Shown here: positions 34,918-48,125 of the stretch, one piece after another
Layout of the letters: each line of letters opens with the position of its first letter
How positions within the stretch are numbered: the stretch's first letter is position 1
Source of the DNA: Acinetobacter pittii ATCC 19004 = CIP 70.29
Lineage (GTDB): Bacteria; Pseudomonadota; Gammaproteobacteria; Pseudomonadales; Moraxellaceae
Assembly: GCF_000369045.1 (NCBI RefSeq)
Contig: NZ_KB849789.1
Location: forward strand, 399,702-463,701
DNA length: 64,000 nucleotides
Direction: 5' to 3'
Position numbers and translations under genes: made by a program
Notes under the pieces: model-generated
Seen by the model: only the letters and a program-made list of their open reading frames with translations
What the model was told of the DNA's origin: nothing
Database searches by the model: none

Positions 34918-35601
34918 TTACCATGCAGTCGTCCAGTAAGCGTTAAATATAGAAGCAGACCATTGGCCTTTAATTAAAGCATTGTTAAAGGCAGGTCTGT
35001 TTTCTATTTGGGCAAGATAACGGTGTATATGTTTAAACTGGCTGTAATTTTGTGAGCAAGCCAGTAATGGAAACCACATCAAAATATCAGCAGTAGTAAA
35101 CTGATCTCCAGCAAACCATAAATAATGCTCTAAATGTTCATCAATCATTTTCATTTGTCGTTGTAATGATTGATTGAGATAGCCTTGATCGAATCCATAT
35201 TTTAAAAGTTTAGGAATGAAACGGATTGGAAAAGGTGTACGCTTTACAATTTGGTGAAAGATTTGTTTCAGTACCAAATCGGGAATGAATGTCGCCTCGC
35301 AATAATTTTTCCAATAATAAAAATTTTGAAGCTGTTGGCTTGATAGGTTGTTCGGTCCCAATTGTGGGTGTAAATGAGATAGGTAATCTAGGATTGCTGA
35401 GGTTTCCGCCAAAATTGAAATTTGTTCCTGTTCAATAATTTCGATAGTTGGAAATTTTGATAATTGATGAGGTGAGTTTTTATCTTTGTCTATGCCTGAA
35501 TGATCTTTAATAATGAGTTCATAGTTGAGTCCTAATTCTTCTAAAAACCAAATAATGCGTTGAGAGCGAGAGTTTTTTAAGTGAAATAATCGAATTTGCA
35601 T
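34918..35601 (-). CDS. Glutathione S-transferase family protein
   Basis: A 227-residue cytoplasmic protein with a thioredoxin-like N-terminal domain (1-78) containing SRSQRIIWFLEELGL, recognised by SQRIIWFLEEL, then KFPTIEI with the cis-Pro and ETSAIL for glutathione gamma-glutamyl binding. An all-helical C-terminal domain follows (about 90-220). Substrate unknown. Convergent with the OYE gene, stops five bases apart. Confidence 0.85.
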   Translation of the reverse strand: MQIRLFHLKNSRSQRIIWFLEELGLNYELIIKDHSGIDKDKNSPHQLSKFPTIEIIEQEQISILAETSAILDYLSHLHPQLGPNNLSSQQLQNFYYWKNYCEATFIPDLVLKQIFHQIVKRTPFPIRFIPKLLKYGFDQGYLNQSLQRQMKMIDEHLEHYLWFAGDQFTTADILMWFPLLACSQNYSQFKHIHRYLAQIENRPAFNNALIKGQWSASIFNAYWTTAW

Positions 35602-35707
35602 GTCATCCTCAAATTATAGTTTTGATCTATGTTTAGTATAGAACATCATTTACTTCTAAAAAATATTAATAAATCAATAAATTATATTTTTATATAAGAG
35701 CAACTGA

Positions 35708-35745
35708 ATAAAAAGCCACTACCTTAAAATGCAGTGGCTTTTAAG
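35708..35745. terminator. Terminator-like hairpin between the GST and TonB-receptor genes
   Basis: Stem AAGCCACT/AGTGGCTT (35713-35742 region) with a 12-base loop, with A-run before and T-run after. It serves the TonB-receptor gene on the minus strand. Confidence 0.7.
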
Positions 35746-35819
35746 TGTTTGATAGCCCTAGCCAGATTCTAACTTAGGTTATCACTGTGAAATGGCTTTC
35801 TAGCAGGTGTATTTATAGT

Positions 35820-37934
35820 TTAGAACGTATAGCTCATACCCAATTGAACAGTACGTGATTCACCTGGATACGCATATAGATTGAAAGCGCTTTCATCATA
35901 TACTTTGTCAAAAAGATTTTTCAGATCTAAGTTAAGACGAAGTTTTGGCGTTGCCTGATAATAAGAAACTAAATCTGTAACTGCGTAACCTTTCATGGTG
36001 TAAGTACTATTGGCTGTTTGTCCTGCACGCTTATCAATATATTTTTGATTAATTCCTAGACCTAAGCCTTGTAAAGGGCCATCTTGAAATTCATAGATAT
36101 TTAAAAGATTAAAACTGTTCTTTGGAATATTGGCTAAAGCCGTTCCTTTTTTTAGAGTGTTGTCTTTGCTGACTTCTGCATCTGTATAAGCATATCCGCC
36201 AATAATTTTCCAAGCTGGAGTAATTTGTCCTGCGATGTTTAGCTCAATGCCTTGGCTGCGAACTTCACCAGCAGCAACTTTATAGGCTGAATCTACAGGA
36301 TCTAGGGTTAAGACATTTTCTTTTTTTGCGTAAAAAATAGCAGAGTCAACCGACAACATATTGTCGAGTGCTTGCCATTTAAAGCCTAACTCGTAAGCCA
36401 TGCCTTCTTCTGGGTCAAAACCTTCTCCATTACGGCTAGCACCAGTGTTAGGTTTAAAAGATTTCGCAGCATTGCTATAGATTGAAAGGTTATCACGCGC
36501 TTTAAAAACTAAACCTAAACGTGGAATAAATGCGTCATGACTGGTATTCCAGTTTGCAGTATTTGGTAATAGGTTTTTGTAATCATGTTCGTAGTGCTCA
36601 AAACGCAAGCCCAGCAGTGCACTTAAACGCTCATTTAAATCGATTTGATCTTGTACAAAAAGAGCAGTTGTTTTTAAATTTTCACGGTCATGGGTCGTAA
36701 TGTTTTTAAGCTCAGGTAGAGGTTGACCTAAAACTGGATCATAAATATTGATCGGGTAGTTATTTGACTTAGCATCTGAACGAATAATATATGATTTATA
36801 ATCATAGTTTTCATATTCAAGCCCAGTCACTAAAGTATGAGCTAGACCTAAAAGCTGGAAATTGCCTGTAAGGTTAATTTGGGCATCGGTATCTTGCCAT
36901 TTTAATTCGCGGTAGTTGTAATTTCGGTTTAAAGTTTCTCCGTCATCTTGAATGCCATTTGCCTCTACCGCATAGCCATGCAATTTGCCATTTAAATATT
37001 GCACACCAGCATTTAGCTTCCAGTCATTCCCAAGGTCGTGCTCGACTCGTAATTGAGTCATATTGTTATCATTGTAGAGTCGGTTGTTGTATTTACCTGT
37101 TTCCCACAAATAGGTTTCGGGTGAACTATTAAAAGACTTCTGGCCTGCATAACGTGTTTGGCCACGATCAAGTGGATGTTGATTTCGTAAAATATCCGCT
37201 TCAAAAGTAACTTTTGTTGCGTCAGAAGCTTGCCATTGAATGACTGGTGCAATTCCATATCGTTTGGACTCGACATGATCGCGATAACTATCACCGCCTT
37301 CTGCAATCACATTTAGGCGATAACCAATATTTTCTGTATTAGGGATAGTACCTGTGGTATCTACCGTAGTGCGATATAAACCTTCACTACTGAGCTGAGC
37401 ACCTAAAGTGGTTTGTTGCTCAGACTTCGGTGTTTTAGAAATTAAGTTAAACGTACCACCTGGGTCACCACGGCCATATAAGCTAGAAGAGGGTCCACGT
37501 AAAACGTCTACACGTTCAATAGTGTTGCTATCTGGAGCATTTGGATAGCCACGGTTAATCGGAAATCCATTGCGATAAAACTCACCGCTAGTGAAACCAC
37601 GAAGATTAAAGCCTGTTAAGCCTTGGCCGCCAAAGTTATTAGCGCGAGTCACACCGCCAGCTAAATCAAGCGCTTCGATTAAACGTGTCGCGCCAATATC
37701 TTCGATTACTTTTTGAGTCACTACACTGACAGATTGTGGCGTATCTTTTAATGCGACTTCACTACGTGTTGCGCTAGTTGAGCTATCGACTTTATAAGCT
37801 TGGTCGGCAGCTTGTTGGGCTTTAATCTTAATGGTAGCGAGTGTTGTTGAGGAATTATGGGTTTCTGCAAAAGTAGTTGATATACAGCACAGTTGAGCAA
37901 TGGTCAGGGAGAGGAGGCGAAGCTTAAGATCCAT
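35820..37934 (-). CDS. TonB-dependent siderophore receptor
   Basis: A 704-residue outer-membrane receptor: signal peptide (cleavage after TTFA), plug domain at about 45-170 (DTPQSVSVVTQKVIED, NLRGF, RVDVLRGPSSSLYGRGDPGGTFN, seen as VLRGPSSSLYG), then a 22-stranded barrel ending in the terminal aromatic MSYTF. It belongs to the FhuA/FpvA-type ferric-siderophore class; the ligand cannot be told from sequence. A good Fur box sits just before the start. No siderophore synthesis or ABC import genes are adjacent, so it may use a xenosiderophore. Confidence 0.9.
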   Translation of the reverse strand: MDLKLRLLSLTIAQLCCISTTFAETHNSSTTLATIKIKAQQAADQAYKVDSSTSATRSEVALKDTPQSVSVVTQKVIEDIGATRLIEALDLAGGVTRANNFGGQGLTGFNLRGFTSGEFYRNGFPINRGYPNAPDSNTIERVDVLRGPSSSLYGRGDPGGTFNLISKTPKSEQQTTLGAQLSSEGLYRTTVDTTGTIPNTENIGYRLNVIAEGGDSYRDHVESKRYGIAPVIQWQASDATKVTFEADILRNQHPLDRGQTRYAGQKSFNSSPETYLWETGKYNNRLYNDNNMTQLRVEHDLGNDWKLNAGVQYLNGKLHGYAVEANGIQDDGETLNRNYNYRELKWQDTDAQINLTGNFQLLGLAHTLVTGLEYENYDYKSYIIRSDAKSNNYPINIYDPVLGQPLPELKNITTHDRENLKTTALFVQDQIDLNERLSALLGLRFEHYEHDYKNLLPNTANWNTSHDAFIPRLGLVFKARDNLSIYSNAAKSFKPNTGASRNGEGFDPEEGMAYELGFKWQALDNMLSVDSAIFYAKKENVLTLDPVDSAYKVAAGEVRSQGIELNIAGQITPAWKIIGGYAYTDAEVSKDNTLKKGTALANIPKNSFNLLNIYEFQDGPLQGLGLGINQKYIDKRAGQTANSTYTMKGYAVTDLVSYYQATPKLRLNLDLKNLFDKVYDESAFNLYAYPGESRTVQLGMSYTF

Positions 37935-37946
37935 TTAAAACCTTGT

Positions 37947-37961
37947 TGATAATAAATATCA
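37947..37961 (-). promoter_or_regulatory. Fur box of the TonB-dependent receptor
   Basis: TGATAATAAATATCA matches the 7-1-7 Fur consensus (TGATAAT-N-ATTATCA) except at one position and lies 12 bp before the start codon. A second AT-rich imperfect palindrome (AATAAGAATTATTAT) follows upstream. Iron-repressed expression is expected. Confidence 0.7.
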
Positions 37962-38108
37962 GTATAGAAATAAGAATTATTATATTGTAAATCTATGTAA
38001 AGGAAATACTGGATCGGTGATATATATGTACAAGTGTATTTTATTGGGAAATACAGAAAATTAGAAATATAAAAATAAAATAGAAAGAAATTTTATAAGA
38101 AGAGAATA

Positions 38109-38184
38109 TGGCGTCCCTACGGGGATTCGAACCCCGGTTACCGCCGTGAAAGGGCGATGTCCTAGGCCTCTAGACGATAGGGAC
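38109..38184 (-). tRNA. tRNA-Glu (UUC)
   Basis: 76 nt on the minus strand, running from GTCCCTA to GGGACGCCA with encoded CCA. The anticodon arm reads CGCCC TTTCA CGGCG, giving anticodon TTC. The T arm contains GGTTCGAATC. The sequence closely matches E. coli tRNA-Glu. Confidence 0.97.
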
Positions 38185-38202
38185 GTTGAGGATGGCGGTA
38201 TC

Positions 38203-38865
38203 TTAAGAAGCCGCCACCAAACTGTCAAGGAGGTAAGGTGACAGTTTGTTCAAAATATAGCAAAACAGTTCAGCAGTCTTCTGAGTATCGTACAAAGCAG
38301 AGTGTGCTTCTTTGCCATCGAACTCAATTCCAGCTTGAATACAGGCTTTAGCAAGCACAGTTTGTCCAAACATAACAGCACTTAAAGTAACCGTATCCAT
38401 CACTGAAAAGCTATGAAATGGGTTTTGGTTTTTTGTGCTTGTACGCGCAATTGCTGCTTGTACAAAACCAAGGTCAAAATGCGCATTGTGGCCTACTAAG
38501 ACTGCATGGGTACAATGTTGCTGTTTACGGACTTCATTCACCGATTTAAAAATACGGCGTAATGCAGTGCGCTCATCTTCAGCCATTGCAATACGCATTG
38601 GATTGAATGGATCAATACCAATAAAGTCTAGCGAACGACGATCGAGATTAGCCCCTTCAAACGGGTTAATATGTGCATGAAATGCTGGACCAGGGACAAA
38701 TTGTCCCTGAGCATCATATACAATTGGAATGCACGCAATTTCTAGCAATGCATCTGTCTGGGCATTAAAACCTGCCGTTTCAACGTCAACAACAACAGGT
38801 AAGAAGCCACGAAAACGTTGGCCAATGACCGGGACAGAGGTTTCTTGTGTCACACTTTTCTCCAT
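38203..38865 (-). CDS. rnt: Ribonuclease T
   Basis: A 220-residue cytoplasmic DEDDh 3'-5' exoribonuclease that trims tRNA-CCA ends and other stable RNAs. Catalytic motifs: VVDVETAGF (Asp27, Glu29), HNAHFDLGF, and AHSALYDTQ with His and Asp. Length close to E. coli RNase T (215). It overlaps the end of pyrC by 16 bases and is followed by tRNA-Glu on the same strand, a fitting substrate. Confidence 0.95.
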   Translation of the reverse strand: MEKSVTQETSVPVIGQRFRGFLPVVVDVETAGFNAQTDALLEIACIPIVYDAQGQFVPGPAFHAHINPFEGANLDRRSLDFIGIDPFNPMRIAMAEDERTALRRIFKSVNEVRKQQHCTHAVLVGHNAHFDLGFVQAAIARTSTKNQNPFHSFSVMDTVTLSAVMFGQTVLAKACIQAGIEFDGKEAHSALYDTQKTAELFCYILNKLSPYLLDSLVAAS

Positions 38866-39884
38866 TGCAGCGTTTTCCCGGCATGCAGCGGGATAATTTT
38901 TTGATCATCTAAATAATCAAAAGATTCTGGAACGAGGTTATCTTCTTTTACCAAAGTAATGGTAGAAGTATTACGTGGTAGGCCGTAGAAGTCTGCGCCA
39001 AAGTGGCTAGCAAAACCTTCTAAACGTTCTAGTTTACCTACTTGATCAAATGCTTGAGCATAAAGTTCAATTGCATTAGGCGCACTATAACAGCCTGCAC
39101 AACCACACGCATTTTCTTTTGCATTTTGCGAGTGAGGAGCACTATCTGTACCCAAGAAAAATTTAGGGTTACCGCTCGTTGCAACTTCAAGCAAAGTGGT
39201 CTGGTGAGTTTGACGCTTTAAAATTGGTAAGCAATAGAAATGCGGTTTAATGCCACCAACCAACATATCATTACGATTAAATAATAAATGCTGAGGTGTA
39301 ATCGTTGCAGCCACATTGCGGTCTTGTTCTAAAACAAAGTGTGCAGCATCGCTTGTTGTGATGTGCTCAAGTACAACTTTAAGTTTTGGAAACTGTTTTA
39401 ATAACGGTGATAAAACTTCATCTAAGAAGCGTTTTTCACGGTCAAAAATATCAACGTGGTTATGAGTCACTTCACCATGAAGTAATAACGGAACTTGATG
39501 CTCTTCTAGTTGCTCAATGACTGCATAAACTTTACGGATGTCACTTACTCCGTTATCAGAGTTGGTGGTCGCACCTGCTGGGTAAAGTTTAATAGCATTT
39601 ACATGTCCAGATTCTTTAATTTTACGAACTTCGTCTGGTGAGGTGAAATCAGTAAAATAAAGCACCATACGCGGGTCAAAGTTAAGACCCTCTGGAACAT
39701 GAGCAAGAATACGTTCACGGTAAGCCAATGCTTCTTCCACAGTTTTTACAGGTGGAACAAGGTTTGGCATACAGATCGCACGAGCAAATTGTTTGGCCAA
39801 ATCAGGTACAGTACGTTTTAATGCTAAACCATCACGTAAATGTGCATGCCAGTCATCTGGCTGGAGCAAGGTAATAGAGTCCAA
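38850..39884 (-). CDS. pyrC: Dihydroorotase PyrC
   Basis: A 344-residue class II dihydroorotase of pyrimidine synthesis, converting carbamoyl-aspartate to dihydroorotate. Zinc ligands and the carboxylated Lys are visible: [10 protein letters not shown] (His13, His15), [28 protein letters not shown] and GTDSAPH. Length near E. coli PyrC (348). Followed by overlapping rnt. Confidence 0.96.
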   Translation of the reverse strand: MDSITLLQPDDWHAHLRDGLALKRTVPDLAKQFARAICMPNLVPPVKTVEEALAYRERILAHVPEGLNFDPRMVLYFTDFTSPDEVRKIKESGHVNAIKLYPAGATTNSDNGVSDIRKVYAVIEQLEEHQVPLLLHGEVTHNHVDIFDREKRFLDEVLSPLLKQFPKLKVVLEHITTSDAAHFVLEQDRNVAATITPQHLLFNRNDMLVGGIKPHFYCLPILKRQTHQTTLLEVATSGNPKFFLGTDSAPHSQNAKENACGCAGCYSAPNAIELYAQAFDQVGKLERLEGFASHFGADFYGLPRNTSTITLVKEDNLVPESFDYLDDQKIIPLHAGKTLQWRKV

Positions 39885-40033
39885 GGCAGTTCAAACTTCG
39901 AAATAAAACAAATGATAATCGATAAAGTGTGAAAATGGTAACGAGAATTACGGACAAATGGCAAAATAAAGCGTCAGAGGCCTTAAAAAATAATGTTATA
40001 TTTTGTTAATGTGTGAGAGGCAGGAATCAAGTA

Positions 40034-41296
40034 GTGGCAAATAGGGGAAATGTACATGAATTACTCAAAGCAAAAGAAGAAATAGAATATTTAGTAACTC
40101 TACATACCCATCGTTATGCCAATATACCTCTGCCACATCAATTAGAAAAAAAATTCTGGTGTCTAAATCTTGAGCGAACTAAACAGAATATCTCAAAATT
40201 TTTAGCAAGTGGCGTTTTAACCTATCTCATTTTCATATTGCTGGCTCTACCTACAGACTATTTGGTCATAGGCGTGCCTTATATTACTTGGGATTTTATT
40301 TACTGTTTACTTAGTGCAATTAATATTGCTTGTGCACTGCTTTTATTTTGGGTTTTTGCAAAGTTTAAAAAACTCACTGAATATTTTTATATCGCTGCAT
40401 GTGGCATTGTATTTTTGACCATCATTATCAATGCAATGTTGCTCCTTAGTGTAGGAAATGTCGCTCTTAAAAACCAGTCGATGTTACTACTTTCCTTCTT
40501 ATATATGCTGGGGTTTATTTTAAGCGGAATAAAGCCTCTACATATGCTTTATGTAGGTTTAACAGCAGCCTTTTGTGTTTTTTCCCTACTGATTTTATGG
40601 CAAGCGAATTGTGATTTTATTGCTTTGGGAAGAGCGCTGTTTGGAAGTTGTATTTTAGGTTTTTCAATTAGTACGATGCTTACCTCAAGAGAAAGAAGCC
40701 TTTTTTTAAATAATCAGCTTGCTGAGCTTAACGAACAGATTTTACGTATTGAGGCATCTGAATTGCTTCATTTAAGCCAGCAGGATGCACTGACGAATAT
40801 CTCAAATCGACGTACTTTTGATGAGATGTTCGACTTTTTTTACTATCGTGCAAAGCAAGAAAAGCGTCCATTGGCTGTTTTGTTTATTGATATCGATTTT
40901 TTTAAAAATTATAACGATTTTTATGGACACCAAATGGGGGATAAAGTCATCTCATCTATTGCCGCTGCAATTAAAAATTCGATTCGGCATGTTGATTTTG
41001 TTGCCCGTTATGGTGGAGAAGAGTTTGTCGTGCTGTTACCGAAAACACCTGCTCAAGGCGCCTATGCCGTTGCTGCAAATATTTATAAAGCGATTGAGCG
41101 ACAAGCGATTCCTCATGCAGCATCTTTAGTCTCTAAGCATGTCACGATTAGTTTAGGTTTTACTGTTTATACAGAAGGTTTTAAAGTAAATCAGGAAAAA
41201 TTAATTCACGCTGCGGATCAAGCTTTATATCGGGCTAAGCAGCTTGGACGTAACCAGATTTATTATCAACCTTTGGAAGTAGCAGAACTTGTTTGA
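40034..41296 (+). CDS. Membrane-anchored diguanylate cyclase (GGDEF domain)
   Basis: A 420-residue inner-membrane protein. A cytoplasmic N-terminus of about 65 residues is followed by about six hydrophobic helices (70-225), a short linker helix and a GGDEF domain (about 255-415) with active site GGEEF in VARYGGEEFVVLLP and a metal-site DIDFFKNYND. An RxxD inhibitory site is not evident five residues before GGEEF. It should make c-di-GMP. Starts: GTG at 40034 with AGGAA seven bases upstream is preferred over GTG at 40013. Confidence 0.9.
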   Translation: MANRGNVHELLKAKEEIEYLVTLHTHRYANIPLPHQLEKKFWCLNLERTKQNISKFLASGVLTYLIFILLALPTDYLVIGVPYITWDFIYCLLSAINIACALLLFWVFAKFKKLTEYFYIAACGIVFLTIIINAMLLLSVGNVALKNQSMLLLSFLYMLGFILSGIKPLHMLYVGLTAAFCVFSLLILWQANCDFIALGRALFGSCILGFSISTMLTSRERSLFLNNQLAELNEQILRIEASELLHLSQQDALTNISNRRTFDEMFDFFYYRAKQEKRPLAVLFIDIDFFKNYNDFYGHQMGDKVISSIAAAIKNSIRHVDFVARYGGEEFVVLLPKTPAQGAYAVAANIYKAIERQAIPHAASLVSKHVTISLGFTVYTEGFKVNQEKLIHAADQALYRAKQLGRNQIYYQPLEVAELV

Positions 41297-41313
41297 GCAC
41301 AAATATTTGAAAT

Positions 41314-41345
41314 AAAAAAGCCACCTGTGTCGGTGGCCTTTTTAT
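41314..41345. terminator. Bidirectional terminator between the diguanylate cyclase gene and argG
   Basis: AAAAAAGCCACC/GGTGGCCTTTTT stem between two convergent genes, with T-runs on both strands. Confidence 0.9.
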
Positions 41346-41357
41346 TAAGTAAGAAAA

Positions 41358-42716
<1,359 letters not shown>

Positions 42717-42721
42717 TTATG

Positions 42722-42746
42722 AAAAAGACCCCATATAGGCGGTCTT
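42722..42746 (-). promoter_or_regulatory. Terminator-like hairpin in the argG leader
   Basis: On the minus strand AAGACC/GGTCTT (42746-42741 and 42730-42725) forms a stem followed by more Us, ending about 20 bases before the argG start. A -10-like TACAAT lies at 42772-42767. No minus-strand gene lies upstream, because fadH diverges, so this hairpin falls inside the argG leader. It is a candidate attenuator. Confidence 0.45.
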
Positions 42747-42920
42747 GAGAATTCTGAATGGCGGCTATTGTAGCACTATTCATGGTGCTTTTTTTCGCAA
42801 AAAAAGCATTAATTCACTTGTTCTGATTCGAAGTTTTAATTTGATAAAAAATATAAGGCTATTTATAGAATAAGAAGAAGTGAATGAAGTATTGTTCTTA
42901 AATAAATGGATTGACCATAA

Positions 42921-45044
<2,124 letters not shown>

Positions 45045-45129
45045 AATTGATGAAACAATATGCACTTGAACACAAAGCGATGATATTTTTCTTGAATAAA
45101 ATGAATAAGCTTTGTATTCTTACGCACAT

Positions 45130-45219
45130 GGAAGCGTGGCAGAGCGGTTTAATGCACCGGTCTTGAAAACCGACGAGGGTGTGAGTCCTCCGTGAGTTCG
45201 AATCTCACCGCTTCCGCCA
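45130..45219 (+). tRNA. tRNA-Ser (UGA)
   Basis: A 90-nt class II tRNA from GGAAGCG to CGCTTCCGCCA with encoded CCA. The anticodon loop is CTTGAAA, giving anticodon TGA. The long variable arm (CGAGGGTGTGAGTCCTCCG region) and the T arm (GTTCGAATC) are present. Confidence 0.97.
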
Positions 45220-45225
45220 AATTCG

Positions 45226-45258
45226 AAAAGCCCCTGTTAATAGCAGGGGCTTTTTTTA
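45226..45258 (+). terminator. Terminator of tRNA-Ser
   Basis: A perfect 11-bp stem AAAAGCCCCTG/CAGGGGCTTTT with eight Ts, directly after the tRNA. Confidence 0.95.
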
Positions 45259-45538
45259 TATCTATTATTTTATCCCTCATCTTACCCTCCATAAAAATTT
45301 GGATTGTGTTAGACAGATTTTGATTTCAGTTTAATTTTATATTGTGTAGTTAATCGCACCCTCATAATGGTCAATATCTTGTAATTGTTTGATGAATTCT
45401 TTCGGGGCAACTATTGCTGCTATATGTATAATTATGGGTAGAATAGCTCCTTATAATACTAATCCCTTTGCATCACTAACTTGCAAAGTAAAATTGACTG
45501 ATATGTACCAAATTTAAATTAAGAGATATGGATAATTC

Positions 45539-45904
45539 ATGAATTTAATAAATCACAGTAGTAAGTTCTTTTTTGCAATTTTTCTTATGATGAATCTTTC
45601 AAATACATATGCAGCAAAAATACAGGCTGTAGATGCTGAAGTACAAGAGAGTGCTGTAGATGTAATGGAAGCTGCTGGAGCAGAAGCTGTAGGTGGGCAA
45701 GAGGATATATGCCGTGCTGACGAGGCATGTGATGTTGCATCTGCTGTTTCTGAGGATGAAATTTATGGTGGCATTCAACAGGAATATGTCGTAAAAGGCT
45801 GCAAGGTAACAATCTACAATGATGGGCCTGTGAAAATGGTCAATGTAAAGACGGATCAACCATGTGATGCTCCACTTCCTAAAGACCATAAATTTTCTAG
45901 ATAG
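45539..45904 (+). CDS. Small secreted protein of unknown function
   Basis: A 121-residue protein with a signal peptide (cleavage near NTYA-AK), then an acidic Ala/Glu/Val-rich segment (about 27-75) and a small C-terminal domain. Four cysteines (ICRADEAC, GCKV, QPCDAP) suggest two disulphides in the periplasm or outside. No family was recognised. It stands alone just downstream of tRNA-Ser; the 280 bp before it hold only an inverted repeat CTTTGCA/TGCAAAG (45468-45490). A weak AAGAG precedes the ATG. Confidence 0.65.
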   Translation: MNLINHSSKFFFAIFLMMNLSNTYAAKIQAVDAEVQESAVDVMEAAGAEAVGGQEDICRADEACDVASAVSEDEIYGGIQQEYVVKGCKVTIYNDGPVKMVNVKTDQPCDAPLPKDHKFSR

Positions 45905-45915
45905 ACTTTGTGAGC

Positions 45916-47016
45916 CTATAAATTATTTTGTGCGCCTTTCTGTTTTTTCTCAAAATCATGAACCATTCGAATACGCTCTTCGGTTGCAGGATGAGAGGAT
46001 AAAGTATCAAGAACAGCTGTAGATAATTTATTAGCTGAAGATTCTTCTTGAGAAGTTGCTGGGTTGGCCTGATTCTTTTTATCGATACCTTCTTCTGTTG
46101 TATCGCTTAAACGTTGTAAGAAATTTGCAAAGTGTGAGACTTCGATATGCTTCCTATCCATCAGCTGTAAAGCATATAGATCGGCTTCGGACTCAAATTT
46201 ACGTGAGTAATTTGCACCAATCATAGCGGCAGGTAAGGACGTAAATAAGTCTGAATTATCTCCTGTCATTGCAATGTATAATATACTTAGGCCTAAACTC
46301 GTTAACCCTTGTTGCAAACTATGGCGATAAACCAAATGACCTTGTTCATGGGCTAATACGCCTAAGATTTCCTGATTCGTATGTGCCAATTTGATCAGTT
46401 CATCTGTGACGATAATCGTATTATTGGGTAGCGCTACAGCATTTGCCCCTAACTGATCGCCTTTACGGAAGACTAATTTAGCTGGTTTGTTTTCAGCAAC
46501 AGTATTCAAATACTGTTTAGTAATTTGGTCTTTTTGAGTTTGTGCTAATTGGCTGGGTGCAGTCCAATTATTTAATACATAATTCTCGGCTTCATCACCT
46601 AGTTTCTTTAAAGTATTCTCAGGTAATTGAAAAGCAAGATAATGGGACGTTGCTGGAACACCCCATTTGACTAGACTGATCGCAAAAGTAATCACAAAAA
46701 TTACACTAAAAAGAATAAGACCCGGAGAGCGTTCAAATTTCCAGATCGAATGTTGAACCTTTTTAGTTGTGTAATTAAACCATTCTGGTAATGCGCTATG
46801 AAACTCAATTCGTGCATCATCAGATAATTCAATTACTGGGTGTAACTGTCCCAGCGCACCAATCAATTTCATATCAGTATATTGATAATGACGCTGAAGT
46901 TCTAATTGTTCACCATACCGAATTAGAACCTCAGATTCAGATTGAGCTGAAATCTGAGCAGGGTATGGTTTAGACACTAGGCCATCATAGAAAGTGATAT
47001 CTACTGCGTGGGACAT
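45916..47016 (-). CDS. M48-family membrane metallopeptidase
   Basis: A 366-residue protein: N-terminal beta-rich domain (about 1-85, DUF7092-like), one membrane segment (about 105-125, LILFSVIFVITFAIS), and a periplasmic M48 peptidase domain with the zinc site AHEQGHLVYRH (HExxH variant HEQGH), then ESEADLYALQLM as the third-ligand Glu. It resembles LoiP/BepA-type quality-control proteases. It follows the DUF898 gene by 20 bp, so the two are likely an operon working on membrane or outer-membrane proteins; substrate unknown. Confidence 0.85.
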   Translation of the reverse strand: MSHAVDITFYDGLVSKPYPAQISAQSESEVLIRYGEQLELQRHYQYTDMKLIGALGQLHPVIELSDDARIEFHSALPEWFNYTTKKVQHSIWKFERSPGLILFSVIFVITFAISLVKWGVPATSHYLAFQLPENTLKKLGDEAENYVLNNWTAPSQLAQTQKDQITKQYLNTVAENKPAKLVFRKGDQLGANAVALPNNTIIVTDELIKLAHTNQEILGVLAHEQGHLVYRHSLQQGLTSLGLSILYIAMTGDNSDLFTSLPAAMIGANYSRKFESEADLYALQLMDRKHIEVSHFANFLQRLSDTTEEGIDKKNQANPATSQEESSANKLSTAVLDTLSSHPATEERIRMVHDFEKKQKGAQNNL

Positions 47017-47036
47017 AAATTATTAAACTCAAATTA

Positions 47037-48125
47037 TTATAAAGAGATGTCGATATCAAAAATATCACTGATTTCTTCAGCTAAAGCACTTTGCTCTTGT
47101 TGAGCTAGATTCATCATTTGATTTGGATCATCTAATAAAATTAAACTCATCGATTCAATCTGATATTTGTGAATACGAACTGCAGCCCAAGCAGACATTA
47201 AGCCTATGGTTAAGATTTTTACTATCCAGTTCGATGCTACAATCCATGCAAAACGCCATTGGTTACAGTCTGTTTTAAATTGACTGTTCCCAATTGTAGT
47301 ATTGTTCCATGTCGTAATAAAAATACGAGCAGCAATTAATGGATAAATAAATAATCCAATAAATGCATATACCGTAAATATTCCGAAGAATATAGCGTTC
47401 GGTGAGAACCCAGAAACTGTTCCTGCCATAGCAAAGTAAATGATTGAAAAAATAGCAATTATACCAATTGCAATAAAAACTGGTATATAAACTGCAGCCA
47501 TATATGCAGACCATTTCGCGTTTAATTTAAAATTTAATTGTCCAGCATATAAGTTGTTAAGATAATATTTTTTATATAGCCAAATAGCTACAGGTGTAAA
47601 GATTCCTAATGTGAAAATATATACCAATATACTTAAAAGAAAGACTTTATAAGATTCTTTTATCGTTCCACCAAAATAAAAACGTGCGTTGCCGAACTTA
47701 CTATTTCTTGCCGTAAAACGTAAAGTAGCGCGAATTAGCCAAGGTACTGCTGCATATAATGCAACTAGTCCAACCACAGTCGCAATCATTGAATACTGTG
47801 ATGAAATTGCAAATACGACGTAAATTCCTAATGCAATTAAACGTCCAATCAAAATCTTGGTTGGAATGCCTGTAAAATCAAAGCGACGTTCAAAAAATTC
47901 TGTATTGCCATAGAAATAGCGTAAGCGACGAACTTTAGCCCAAGGCGCATAGAAACTTAAAGTAATAATAGTCAAAAGAATATTAACGATCCATATTCCA
48001 AAATATTCTGAGGCATTCCCATGAAACTTAAAATGATGAATTCCTGAGTGTGAAATTGGTGGAGTTGTAATATTTTGATCCTCATTTACATCTTGAGGAA
48101 GAGAGGTTAAAGCTTGGTCTTGCAT
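47037..48125 (-). CDS. DUF898 (YjgN) family inner-membrane protein
   Basis: A 362-residue multipass protein with about nine hydrophobic segments. Family repeats are visible, including FKFHGNASEYFGIWIVN at the start (FHGNASEYFGIW) and repeats of the type LTFYAPWAKVRRLRYFYGNT (YAPWAKVRRLRYFY) and FARFYFGGT-like segments. YjgN in E. coli has no established function. It is the first gene of a two-gene unit with the M48 protease, a pairing that suggests the protease may process or be held by it. Confidence 0.82.
   Translation of the reverse strand: MQDQALTSLPQDVNEDQNITTPPISHSGIHHFKFHGNASEYFGIWIVNILLTIITLSFYAPWAKVRRLRYFYGNTEFFERRFDFTGIPTKILIGRLIALGIYVVFAISSQYSMIATVVGLVALYAAVPWLIRATLRFTARNSKFGNARFYFGGTIKESYKVFLLSILVYIFTLGIFTPVAIWLYKKYYLNNLYAGQLNFKLNAKWSAYMAAVYIPVFIAIGIIAIFSIIYFAMAGTVSGFSPNAIFFGIFTVYAFIGLFIYPLIAARIFITTWNNTTIGNSQFKTDCNQWRFAWIVASNWIVKILTIGLMSAWAAVRIHKYQIESMSLILLDDPNQMMNLAQQEQSALAEEISDIFDIDISL

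Noticed and set aside
45585..45889. Antisense ORFs opposite the small secreted protein
   Set aside because: They are shadows: the plus-strand frame has a signal peptide and conserved-looking cysteines, and the antisense frames have no start context.
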